In this document: one piece after another, positions 21,167 through 28,751 of the stretch
Position numbering within the stretch: the stretch's first letter is position 1
Layout of the letters: each line of letters opens with the position of its first letter
NCBI GenBank assembly: GCA_041685755.1
Contig: JAWLFC010000021.1
Span: 1 to 36,402, forward strand
Origin: Sva-07 sp041685755
GTDB taxonomy: Bacteria > Actinomycetota > Acidimicrobiia > Acidimicrobiales > Ilumatobacteraceae
DNA length: 36,402 nucleotides
Direction of reading: 5' to 3'
Made by a program: the position numbers and the translations under genes
The notes under the pieces: model-generated
Database searches by the model: none
Told to the model about the DNA's origin: nothing
What the model saw: the letters and a program-made list of their open reading frames with translations, nothing else

Positions 21167-23707
21167 GTGCGTCGGATGTGGGTGATGGCAACAGCAGCGG
21201 TGCTGATCGCCTCGTGTTCCCCCGGCGAAGGGCCCGAGTCGATCCCGCTGCCGACGTCACCGAACACGACCACGACCACGACCACGACGACCCCGCCGAC
21301 CACCACCACGACGCTGGTTCCGCCACGCTACGAAGCGACGATCCGCCGAACGACCGACGGTGTGGCGCACATCACCGGCAGCGACGCCGAGGACGTCGCC
21401 TACGGCCAGGGGTGGGTCAGTGGCCAGGACCACGGTTGCACCCTGGTCGACCAGGTGATCAAGGTGCTCGGCCAGCGGGCGGCGACGTTCGGGCCGGGCA
21501 CCGAGGGCGAGAACGTCGAGAGCGATTTCGCGTGGCGGGCGATCGAGATCGCGTCGATCGCTGCCCGTGACTTCGAGGACACGGCCTCGAGCGAGGTGGT
21601 CGAACTGTTCGAGGCCTTCACCGCCGGATGGAACGACCAGCTCGCCGACACCGGTGGCGAGCAGCTCACCGGCTGGTGCGCCGGCGCCGACTGGGTGCGG
21701 GCGCTCGAGCCGGTCGAGGTCTACACCTACGCCCGCGCCATTGCGCTGCAGGCGAGTGGCTCACGCCTGCTCGACTTCATCGCCTCGGCCCAACCACCGA
21801 CCGCGGACCCCGTCGGCATCCGTCGAGCCGCCATGGACCTCGACGCGTTCGCCGAGGCGGGCGATGCCCTGTCCGGCGGCGGACCCGGCAGCAACGCCTG
21901 GGCGATCGGCCGAGACCGAGTGGAGGGCGCCGAGGGAAGTCTGCTGTTCGCCAATCCACACTTCCCGTGGGAGGGCGAGCTGCGATTCACCGAGGCACAT
22001 CTCACCGTGCCCGGCGAGTTCGACGTCTACGGCGCCCAACTCCTCGGCGTGCCGGGGCTCGCCATCGGCTTCACCGACGGCGTGGCGTGGACGCACACGG
22101 TGTCGGCCGGCAAACGTATGACCGGCTACAACCTGACCCTCGATCCCGAGTCGCCCACCTCGTACCTCGTCGACGGGGTGTCGGTGCCGATGATCGCTGC
22201 GCCGACGACGATCGAGATCCTGCGCCCCGACGGGACGATCGACACCGAGACCCGCACGATGTGGCGCAGCGAGTACGGCCCGATCATCGACTTCCCCGGC
22301 ATCGGCTGGACGACGACGAACGTGTTGACGTATCGGGACGCGAACATCACCAACGACGAGTTCGTCGAGCAGTACGCCCGTCTCGCAACCATCGACAGCA
22401 TCGACGACCTCGCCGCCCTGAACGCCGAGTACCAGGGCGTGCCGCTGTTCAACACCGTCGCCGCCGACTCCAACGGCGACGTCTGGTACGCCGACACCTC
22501 GGCCACGCCGAACCTGTCCGCCGAGGCGGAGTCGCTCTACCTCGAGCAGCTGTTCACCGACCCGCTCACCCAGTTCGCGTACGACGCCGGTTTCGTCCTG
22601 CTCGACGGCAGCGACAGCCGGTTCCGCTGGGAGGTCGTTCCCGGTGCCCGTGACCCGGGTCTCGTGCCGTTCGCCGACATGCCGATGACGACGCGGTCCG
22701 ACCACGTGTTCAACGCCAACGACAGCTTCTGGGTGCCGAACGCCGACACGACGCTCACCGGGCCGTACTCGATCCTGCACGGCGAGCAGCGCTCGGCGCT
22801 GTCGATGCGTACGCGCCAGAACACCGCCGTGCTCGGCGCAACGAACCGCGCCGGGCTGGCGGGGCCCGACGACCTGTTCAGCGCCGACGAGGTCCGCACC
22901 GCAGCGTTCGACAACACGGCTCGCACGGCACTGCTGCTGCGCCCGAGCGCCGTCGAGGCGTGTCAGGTGTTCCCGCTCGTCGACGTCGACGAGGTCCTCG
23001 CCGACGACGGGTCCGTCAGCCTGCCGGCCGCCACGGTCGACGTCACCGCTGCGTGCCGGGTGCTGGCCGGATGGGACGGCGTGTACGACCTCGACCGCGC
23101 CGGCCCGATCATCTGGCGCGAGATGATGGCCCAGTTCCCCGACGACGCATTCACCGGGCCGGGCCCGTTGTTCGCCGACGGATTCGACCCGGCCGACCCG
23201 ACGACGACCCCTTCGGTCCCGGCGACCGACCTCGGGCCGTTGTTGCGGTCGATGGCCCGGGCGGTGCAGGTGATCAGCGAGGCCGGCTTCGCCGACGACA
23301 CGACGCTGGGCGCGGCCCAGTTCACCGAGCGGTCCGACACCCGCATCCCCATCCACGGCGGCCTCGGAGCGGAGGGCATCACCAACGTGGTGTCGTGGAG
23401 CAGATCGTCGTCGTCGAGTGAGCCCGTGCCGGAGCGGGGCGAACCGGTCGCCGCGGGGAGCTCGTTGCGAGGCGAGGGGTACCGCATCAACTTCGGGACG
23501 AGCTTCGTGATGGTCGTCGACTACACCGGCGACGAGGTCGAGGCGTCGGCTCTGCTCGTCTACGGCCAGACCGGCGATCGCACCTCGGAGCTGTTCGACG
23601 TCCAGACCCGACGCTTCAGCGACAAGCAGTGGCGCGAAGTCGCCTTCACCGAGGACCAGATCGAGGCCGACCCGAACCTCACCACCGACGTCGTCCTGCG
23701 CCCCTGA
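21167..23707 (+). CDS. Penicillin-amidase-family Ntn hydrolase, lipoprotein
   Basis: An 846-residue secreted acylase precursor. The signal peptide ends in IASC (lipobox), followed by a Thr-rich linker (about nine Thr, two Pro, five Thr) and the alpha-chain (TTDGVAHITGSDAEDVAYGQGWV). The autocatalytic cleavage site is GGPGSNAWAIG; S242 becomes the N-terminal nucleophile of the beta-chain. Later NANDSFWVPN and GTSFVMVVDY fit the beta-chain, and the length fits acyl-homoserine-lactone/aculeacin acylases. Substrate cannot be told from sequence: beta-lactams, acyl-homoserine lactones or lipopeptides are all possible. ATG 21176 is an alternative start. It stands alone and converges on the SMP-30 gene. 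Confidence 0.9.
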   Translation: MRRMWVMATAAVLIASCSPGEGPESIPLPTSPNTTTTTTTTTPPTTTTTLVPPRYEATIRRTTDGVAHITGSDAEDVAYGQGWVSGQDHGCTLVDQVIKVLGQRAATFGPGTEGENVESDFAWRAIEIASIAARDFEDTASSEVVELFEAFTAGWNDQLADTGGEQLTGWCAGADWVRALEPVEVYTYARAIALQASGSRLLDFIASAQPPTADPVGIRRAAMDLDAFAEAGDALSGGGPGSNAWAIGRDRVEGAEGSLLFANPHFPWEGELRFTEAHLTVPGEFDVYGAQLLGVPGLAIGFTDGVAWTHTVSAGKRMTGYNLTLDPESPTSYLVDGVSVPMIAAPTTIEILRPDGTIDTETRTMWRSEYGPIIDFPGIGWTTTNVLTYRDANITNDEFVEQYARLATIDSIDDLAALNAEYQGVPLFNTVAADSNGDVWYADTSATPNLSAEAESLYLEQLFTDPLTQFAYDAGFVLLDGSDSRFRWEVVPGARDPGLVPFADMPMTTRSDHVFNANDSFWVPNADTTLTGPYSILHGEQRSALSMRTRQNTAVLGATNRAGLAGPDDLFSADEVRTAAFDNTARTALLLRPSAVEACQVFPLVDVDEVLADDGSVSLPAATVDVTAACRVLAGWDGVYDLDRAGPIIWREMMAQFPDDAFTGPGPLFADGFDPADPTTTPSVPATDLGPLLRSMARAVQVISEAGFADDTTLGAAQFTERSDTRIPIHGGLGAEGITNVVSWSRSSSSSEPVPERGEPVAAGSSLRGEGYRINFGTSFVMVVDYTGDEVEASALLVYGQTGDRTSELFDVQTRRFSDKQWREVAFTEDQIEADPNLTTDVVLRP

Positions 23708-23738
23708 GCGGAGCCGGATTTCGAGCTCCGGGGCTCAG
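23704..23738. terminator. Bidirectional terminator hairpin between convergent genes
   Basis: CTGAGC-GGAGC pairs with GCTCC-ggg-GCTCAG, with a 10-nt loop containing ATTTCGA and a 3-nt bulge. It covers the stop codons of both the acylase gene and the SMP-30 gene. Confidence 0.55.
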
Positions 23739-24619
23739 AGTTCGACGAGTTCGAGGCGACCCTTGGGAGCGGCAGCGGCCGCTTCGTGGTCGGACGACGC
23801 GGCGGTGCACACCAGCAGGTGGCGCCCCTCGGGGCCACCGAGGGCACAGGCGAAGGCCAGCTGCGAGGTGGTCACCCGGTCGGTGATGTTGCCGCCCTCC
23901 TCGACCCGTACACACTCGGTGCCGAGCGCGTTCGCCACCCAGATGGCTCCGTCGGCGTCGACGGCGATGCCGTCCGGCGCGATCATCGAATCGGCGAGCG
24001 ACGCCCACACCCGTCGGTTCGACAGCGAACCGTCAGCAGCTCGATCGAAGGCGGTCAGTTCGAGCCCGAGCGTCTGGGCAACGACGAGCGTCGAGCCGAT
24101 GGTGACGACACCGTTCGGGAAGGCCAGGTCGTCGGCGGCGACCGTCACGGCACCGTCGGGGTCGACCTGTGCGAGCACCGCCGTGTACGGCTGGCGGTCG
24201 GTGATCATGGTGGTGAGCAACCCCTCGGGACCCATCGCCGCCAGCGCAGCGTCGAGGTCGAATCCGAAGTTGCCGACGTACGCGCGGCCGGCCCCGTCGA
24301 CGAGCATGTCGTTGCAGTGGTACGTGGCCACGTCGCCGAGATCGGCGTGCTCGACCACCGTGCCGTCGTGCTCACGTCGCATCACCTTGCGCGCCAGCAT
24401 CGCCACGAACAGCAAGCGCCCGTCGGGGAGCCAGCCGAGGCCGGACGGACGTTCGTCGGCATCCATCACGTCGCCGATCTCGACCTCGACGCGCACGTCG
24501 CCGTCGAGGCCGACGCTCGCGATCTCGTGGGCGTAGAAGTCGCTGAACCAGAACCGACCGTCGTGCCAGCGCGGCCCCTCGCAGAAGTATCGGCCTTCGA
24601 CCAACGTCGTCGTCTCCAT
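23735..24619 (-). CDS. SMP-30/gluconolactonase-family protein
   Basis: A 294-residue six-bladed beta-propeller of the SMP-30/gluconolactonase/LRE family. The divalent-metal ligands are E14 (CEGPRW), N103 (YHCNDM), N169 (FPNGV) and D216 (PDGIAVD), all in the usual positions, so a calcium/zinc lactonase is likely. It has no signal peptide and should be cytoplasmic. Substrate is not determined; sugar-acid lactones are typical. The ATG at 24619 has GAGGGG 5 nt upstream. It is a single gene, convergent with the acylase gene and divergent from glnII. Confidence 0.88.
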   Translation of the reverse strand: METTTLVEGRYFCEGPRWHDGRFWFSDFYAHEIASVGLDGDVRVEVEIGDVMDADERPSGLGWLPDGRLLFVAMLARKVMRREHDGTVVEHADLGDVATYHCNDMLVDGAGRAYVGNFGFDLDAALAAMGPEGLLTTMITDRQPYTAVLAQVDPDGAVTVAADDLAFPNGVVTIGSTLVVAQTLGLELTAFDRAADGSLSNRRVWASLADSMIAPDGIAVDADGAIWVANALGTECVRVEEGGNITDRVTTSQLAFACALGGPEGRHLLVCTAASSDHEAAAAAPKGRLELVEL

Positions 24620-24682
24620 GTGTTCCCCTCTCGTCTCGACCGCCAGTGTGTCACCTGCTCACGGGCCACATCGGGTCCGGCT

Positions 24683-24721
24683 GTTCACACGCCGTTCACG
24701 ATGGGGCAACGACTCGGCAAC
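24683..24721 (+). promoter_or_regulatory. Candidate GlnR operator upstream of glnII
   Basis: Four six-base boxes start at exact 11-bp intervals: GTTCAC at 24683, GTTCAC at 24694, GGCAAC at 24705 and GGCAAC at 24716. Actinobacterial GlnR sites are built from 5-nt boxes (GTnAC and GAAAC types) separated by 6 nt, the same 11-bp period. The array lies about 65-105 bp before the likely glnII transcription start, an activator position, and a GlnR-like gene closes the cluster at 27273. Binding is inference. Confidence 0.65.
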
Positions 24722-24773
24722 GGACCGCTGCGACGATGCCGCCTGCCATCGGGCGACGCCGACCCAGAGCATC

Positions 24774-24779
24774 TAGGTT
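24774..24779 (+). promoter_or_regulatory. -10 element of glnII
   Basis: TAGGTT gives an expected start near 24786 and a leader of about 40 nt, with GAGGA at 24816-24820 as RBS 6 nt before the GTG. No good -35 is visible, which fits an activator-dependent promoter. Confidence 0.5.
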
Positions 24780-24826
24780 GGGCCGCCCGCACCCCCGACA
24801 CACCTTGACGGAATTGAGGACAACAC

Positions 24827-25831
24827 GTGGTTTACAAGGCTGAGTACATCTGGATCGACGGCACGGAGCCGACGAACCATCTTCGTTCGAAGACGAAGAT
24901 CCTCCCGGACGGTGCCGAACTGCCGATCTGGGGCTTCGACGGCTCGAGCACGAACCAGGCCACCGGCGACAAGAGCGACTGCGTGCTCAAGCCGGTCGTC
25001 AGCTACCCCGACCCGCTCCGCGGCGGCGACGACGTGCTCGTCATGTGCGAGGTCATGCTCGTCGACGGCAAGCCGCACCCGACGAACACCCGCGCCGCCG
25101 CCGCTCGCACGGCGAAGAAGTACAAGAAGCACGAGCCGATGTTCGGCATCGAGCAGGAGTTCACGCTCATGAAGAACGGTCGCCCGTACGGCTTCCCGCC
25201 GGCCGGCTACCCCGAGCCGCAGGGCGGCTACTACTGCGGTGTCGGCGAGGACGAGATCCACGGTCGCCCCCTGGTCGAGGACCACCTCGACGCGTGTCTG
25301 GCCGCTGGGCTGTCGATCTCGGGCATCAACGCCGAGGTCATGCCCGGACAGTGGGAGTTCCAGGTCGGCCCGCTCGGCCTGCTCGAGGTCGCCGACCAGT
25401 TGTGGATCGCCCGCTGGTTGCTCTACCGGATCGGTGAGGACTACGGCATCGCCGCCACGCTCGACGCCAAGCCCGCCAAGGGTGACTGGAACGGCGCCGG
25501 CGCCCACACGAACTTCTCGACCAAGGAGATGCGCGAGGACGGTGGCTACAAGTACATCGAGGACGCGTGCAAGGCCCTCGGCCAGAAGACCGACCTCCAC
25601 ATCGCCAACTACGGCACGGGGATCGAGGACCGCCTGACCGGCGCCCACGAGACCCAGCGCCACGACCAGTTCAGCTACGGCGTGTCCGACCGCGGTGCCT
25701 CGATCCGCATCCCGTGGCAGGTCGCCGTCGACAAGAAGGGCTACCTGGAGGACCGTCGTCCGAACGCCAACATCGACCCCTACGTGGTCGCCCGGCTGAT
25801 GGTCGAGACCGTCTGCAGCGCCATGAAGTGA
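24827..25831 (+). CDS. glnII: Glutamine synthetase type II (GlnII)
   Basis: A 334-residue eukaryotic-type glutamine synthetase that makes glutamine from glutamate, ammonia and ATP. Signatures: WGFDGSSTNQA near residue 36, the metal/glutamate-binding MFGIEQEFTL, INAEVMPGQWEFQVGP, the ATP/glutamate segment GDWNGAGAHTNFST, and the late DRGASIRIPW. Length is typical of GSII (about 340) rather than GSI (about 450-470). It lacks an adenylylation loop. The GTG start has a GAGGA RBS. It is followed by a terminator and then by a GSI-type enzyme, so the organism carries both types side by side. Confidence 0.95.
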   Translation: MVYKAEYIWIDGTEPTNHLRSKTKILPDGAELPIWGFDGSSTNQATGDKSDCVLKPVVSYPDPLRGGDDVLVMCEVMLVDGKPHPTNTRAAAARTAKKYKKHEPMFGIEQEFTLMKNGRPYGFPPAGYPEPQGGYYCGVGEDEIHGRPLVEDHLDACLAAGLSISGINAEVMPGQWEFQVGPLGLLEVADQLWIARWLLYRIGEDYGIAATLDAKPAKGDWNGAGAHTNFSTKEMREDGGYKYIEDACKALGQKTDLHIANYGTGIEDRLTGAHETQRHDQFSYGVSDRGASIRIPWQVAVDKKGYLEDRRPNANIDPYVVARLMVETVCSAMK

Positions 25832-25858
25832 TCCGACCGGGTCGCTGATCTCGCACGG

Positions 25859-25888
25859 ACAGGGCGGGGGCTTCGGCTCCCGCCCTGT
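25859..25888 (+). terminator. Terminator between glnII and glnA
   Basis: Arms of 13 nt (ACAGGGCGGG... and ...CCCGCCCTGT, one G-U pair) close on a TTCG loop flanked by C and G, the very stable cUUCGg tetraloop. It lies 28 nt after the glnII stop. Only a weak U-rich stretch follows. Confidence 0.75.
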
Positions 25889-25909
25889 TCGCTTTCCCAC
25901 CCCACCTGA

Positions 25910-25915
25910 CAGAAT
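25910..25915 (+). promoter_or_regulatory. -10 element of glnA-glnR
   Basis: CAGAAT with 6 nt to the ATG at 25922; an overlapping CGAGGA could act as a weak RBS if transcription begins further upstream. Confidence 0.4.
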
Positions 25916-25921
25916 CGAGGA

Positions 25922-27268
25922 ATGACCGACATGCTGGACAGCCAGCGCGACTACGTACTCCGTAGTGTCGAAGAGCGCGGCGTCCGCCTCGTTCGACTGT
26001 GGTTCACCGACGTACTGGGGACGCTGAAGAGCCTCGCCATCTCGCCGGCGGAGCTGGAGAACGCGCTCGACGACGGCATGACCTTCGACGGTTCGTCCAT
26101 CGACGGGTTCTCCCGCGTGCAGGAAGCCGACGTGCTGGCGATGCCCGACCCCGACACCTTCGAGCTGCTGCCGTGGGGCGACGCCAAGGTGCCCGAGGCA
26201 CGCATCTTCTGCGACATCCACCACCTCGACGGCACACCGTTCGAAGGCGACCCGCGCCAGGTGCTGCGCCGCCACGTCAAGGAGGCCCACGAGGCCGGGT
26301 ACACGTTCTACGTCGCTCCCGACGTCGAGTTCTTCTACTTCGAGCCGCTGGTGCCGGGGCAGCCGCCGGTCCCCGTCGACCAGGGCGGCTACTTCGACCT
26401 GACGACGAGCGACGTGACCGGCGAGCTGCGCAAGCAGACCATCCGCACCCTCGAGTCGCTCGGCATCCCCGTCGAGTACAGCTTCCACGAGGACGCTCCG
26501 GGCCAGCAGGAGATCGACCTGCGCCACACCGACGCGCTCACGATGGCCGACAGCATGATGACGTTCCGGCTCGCCGTGCGCGAGGTCGCCTCGCACAACG
26601 GCGTCCACGCCACGTTCATGCCCAAGCCGCTCGAGGGAGTCCAGGGCTCGGGCATGCACGTGCACCTCTCGCTGTTCCAGGGCGACGAGAACGCGTTCTA
26701 CGACGTCGACGACGCCTACCACCTGTCGCCGACGGCCAAGGCGTTCATGGCCGGGATGCTGCACCACGCAGCCGAGATCACCGCGGTCACCAACCAGACC
26801 GTCAACAGCTACAAGCGGCTCGTGCCCGGGTTCGAGGCGCCGGTGCACATCAGCTGGGCACGCAACAACCGCAGCGGGCTGATCCGGGTCCCGATCCCCA
26901 AGCGAGGCAACCCCACCGCGACCCGAATCGAGTACCGCTCGGCCGACCCGGCATGCAACCCGTATCTCGCCTTCAGCCTCATGCTGGCCGCCGGCATGCG
27001 CGGCATCAGGGAGGGCTACGAACTGCCCGACGAGGCCGACGCCAACCTGTTCGAGATCGGCGACGACGTCCTGGCCAAGCTCGGTATCCGCCAGCTCCCG
27101 CAGTCGCTCAACGATGCGCTGCTCGTGATGGAGGAGTCGACGCTGGTGCAGGAGGCACTCGGCGAGCACATCTTCGAGTGGTTCCTGCGCAACAAGCGCA
27201 ACGAATGGCGCGCCTACAAGACCCAGGTCACCCCGTTCGAACGGGACCGCTACCTCGGAACGCTGTGA
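25922..27268 (+). CDS. Glutamine synthetase type I, alpha subclass (GlnA2-like)
   Basis: A 448-residue GSI. Motifs: TFDGSSIDGFSRVQEADVLAMPD near residue 54, the metal-binding VEFFYFE, GVQGSGMHVHLS, the ATP site KRLVPGFEAPVHISWARNNRS, and RIEYRSADPACNPYLAFSLML. It lacks the beta-subclass 25-residue insertion and the adenylylated NLYDLP tyrosine, so it is GSI-alpha, not regulated by GlnE. Mycobacterial GlnA2 has this form. Nearly 450 residues is typical. It is co-transcribed with the GlnR-like gene (4-nt gap). Together with GlnII it provides ammonium assimilation; some alpha enzymes have altered substrate preference. Confidence 0.93.
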   Translation: MTDMLDSQRDYVLRSVEERGVRLVRLWFTDVLGTLKSLAISPAELENALDDGMTFDGSSIDGFSRVQEADVLAMPDPDTFELLPWGDAKVPEARIFCDIHHLDGTPFEGDPRQVLRRHVKEAHEAGYTFYVAPDVEFFYFEPLVPGQPPVPVDQGGYFDLTTSDVTGELRKQTIRTLESLGIPVEYSFHEDAPGQQEIDLRHTDALTMADSMMTFRLAVREVASHNGVHATFMPKPLEGVQGSGMHVHLSLFQGDENAFYDVDDAYHLSPTAKAFMAGMLHHAAEITAVTNQTVNSYKRLVPGFEAPVHISWARNNRSGLIRVPIPKRGNPTATRIEYRSADPACNPYLAFSLMLAAGMRGIREGYELPDEADANLFEIGDDVLAKLGIRQLPQSLNDALLVMEESTLVQEALGEHIFEWFLRNKRNEWRAYKTQVTPFERDRYLGTL

Positions 27269-27272
27269 GACC

Positions 27273-27962
27273 GTGAGCGCCCGAACGTCGATGATCGCCG
27301 TCGTCCCCGACCCGGCGTCGCCGGAGCTCGCGCGCACGCTGGATCTCGCCGGCTACTCGTGGAAGGCGGTGTCGCCGACCGTTGCCGCCGAGCACGAACC
27401 GACCGGCGGGTGGGCCGGCGCCATCGTCGACCTCACCGGCGATCCCGATGCCGGATGGTCGTTCCTGCGCACCGCCCGCAAGCAGGGTGAGCGGTCGGTG
27501 CCGGTGATGTTGATCGTCGGCGGTGGCCAGCTCGGTGATCTCGAACACCGCGACGAACTCTTCGACGACTTCTGTCTCGCACCGTTCCACCCCGCCGAGC
27601 TCGAAGCTCGCCTCCGGCACCTCCTGGCAGCGGACATCGACATGCACCGCGCCGAGCTCGTGGAGTACGGCGAGCTGAGTTTGAACCTCGAGACGTACCA
27701 GGCGTCGATCGCCGGCCGGCCACTCGACATGACGTACATGGAATACGAGTTGTTGAAGTTCCTCGCCCAGAACCCCGGCAAGGTCTTCACCCGCGAGATG
27801 CTGCTGAGCCGTGTGTGGGGCTACGAGTACTACGGCGGCGCCCGCACGGTCGACGTCCACGTCCGGCGCCTGCGCGCCAAGCTCGGCGAGGAGTACGCCA
27901 ACCTGATCCAGACCGTGCGTTCGGTCGGCTACCGCTTCGGTCAGTCCCGCTGGGACAGCTGA
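27273..27962 (+). CDS. glnR: GlnR-like OmpR-family nitrogen regulator
   Basis: A 229-residue regulator: atypical receiver (residues 8-118) and OmpR-type winged helix (about 128-226). The winged helix is very close to actinobacterial GlnR: YELLKFLAQNPGKVFTREMLL, VWGYEYYGGARTVDVHVRRLRAKLG, IQTVRSVGYRF. The receiver keeps D53 but not the acidic pair or the conserved lysine, in line with known phosphorylation-independent GlnR proteins. GlnR activates ammonium-assimilation genes under nitrogen limitation. GTG 27273 lies 4 nt after the glnA stop; ATG 27291 is an alternative. The gene position beside both synthetases and the boxes at 24683 support the assignment. Confidence 0.85.
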   Translation: MSARTSMIAVVPDPASPELARTLDLAGYSWKAVSPTVAAEHEPTGGWAGAIVDLTGDPDAGWSFLRTARKQGERSVPVMLIVGGGQLGDLEHRDELFDDFCLAPFHPAELEARLRHLLAADIDMHRAELVEYGELSLNLETYQASIAGRPLDMTYMEYELLKFLAQNPGKVFTREMLLSRVWGYEYYGGARTVDVHVRRLRAKLGEEYANLIQTVRSVGYRFGQSRWDS

Positions 27963-27966
27963 CCGC

Positions 27967-28692
27967 TCAGCGACCGAGGAACGCGCGAGCGGTGTCGGTG
28001 ACGACGAACGCGAACACCTCGGTGCCTGCGGGGGTCGGATGCACTCCGTCGCCGGTCATCACGCCCTCGCCGGTGGCGAACGCCGACCACGGCGCGATCA
28101 CGCTGTTGCCGCGCCGCTCCACGCGGGCGCGGATGATCGAGTTGACGAGCTCCTGCTGCTCGGGGCGGTCCCGGAAGTAGGTGTCGACCCAGACCAGGGG
28201 TGCCTCGTCCGGCACGGCGCCGAGCACCTCGTTGACCGCAGCGGCGAGCTCGTCGGGCTCGTCGTAGTTGCCGATGTCGTTCGTGCCCAGCGCGACCACC
28301 CACAGCTCGTCGTCGTGGTCGCCGTCGGCGAGTTCGGTGACGATCTCCGCGATCGTGGAGCCGCCGGGGTTGCCCGGCGCCGAGACGACCATGCGCTTGC
28401 CGTTCTCGGCCTCGACCGTCACCGGGTCCAGACCGAGCCGGTCGAATCGCTCCTCGATCGCCGCCCGCGACCCCTTGGTGATCGAGTCGCCGATCATCAC
28501 CACCGAGTCGATGTCGGCGGCGTTGCGGGCCGTGTCGCCGTCGGTGCCGAGTTCGCCGGGATCACCGTCGACGACGAGTCCCGGACCGAGATCGACGTTC
28601 GACACCGTCTGCTCGTCGCCGCTGCCTCCACATGCCGCGAACAACACCGCGAGCGCCGCGAGCGCGGCAACAGCGGAACGGGTCGACGACAT
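27967..28692 (-). CDS. SGNH/GDSL hydrolase-like lipoprotein
   Basis: A 241-residue lipoprotein. The signal peptide ends in FAACGG. The SGNH blocks are MIGDSITKGSRA (block I with the nucleophile Ser), an Asn-containing GTNDIGNYDEP (block III) and DGVHPTPAG (block V, catalytic Asp and His). The middle GNPGGSTIAEI is the block II glycine region. It probably removes acyl or acetyl groups from lipids, peptidoglycan or polysaccharide outside the membrane; substrate is not known. ATG 28692 was chosen because CAGACT lies 6 nt upstream; GTG 28698 is an alternative. It is convergent with glnR (4-nt gap). Confidence 0.87.
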   Translation of the reverse strand: MSSTRSAVAALAALAVLFAACGGSGDEQTVSNVDLGPGLVVDGDPGELGTDGDTARNAADIDSVVMIGDSITKGSRAAIEERFDRLGLDPVTVEAENGKRMVVSAPGNPGGSTIAEIVTELADGDHDDELWVVALGTNDIGNYDEPDELAAAVNEVLGAVPDEAPLVWVDTYFRDRPEQQELVNSIIRARVERRGNSVIAPWSAFATGEGVMTGDGVHPTPAGTEVFAFVVTDTARAFLGR

Positions 28693-28698
28693 CGCCAC

Positions 28699-28704
28699 AG
28701 TCTG
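28699..28704 (-). promoter_or_regulatory. -10 element of the SGNH lipoprotein gene
   Basis: Minus-strand CAGACT with 6 nt to the ATG at 28692. Confidence 0.4.
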
Positions 28705-28751
28705 ACCAGTCCGGGTGCAGCAGCGGCGTCACGCCGACGCAGACCGAGGTG

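Noticed and set aside
21761..23356. A 531-codon antisense frame opposite the acylase
   Set aside because: Low-complexity Val/Arg/Gly shadow; no domain seen.
24773..27337. An 854-codon antisense frame opposite the glutamine synthetases
   Set aside because: Shadow of two strongly conserved enzymes on the plus strand.
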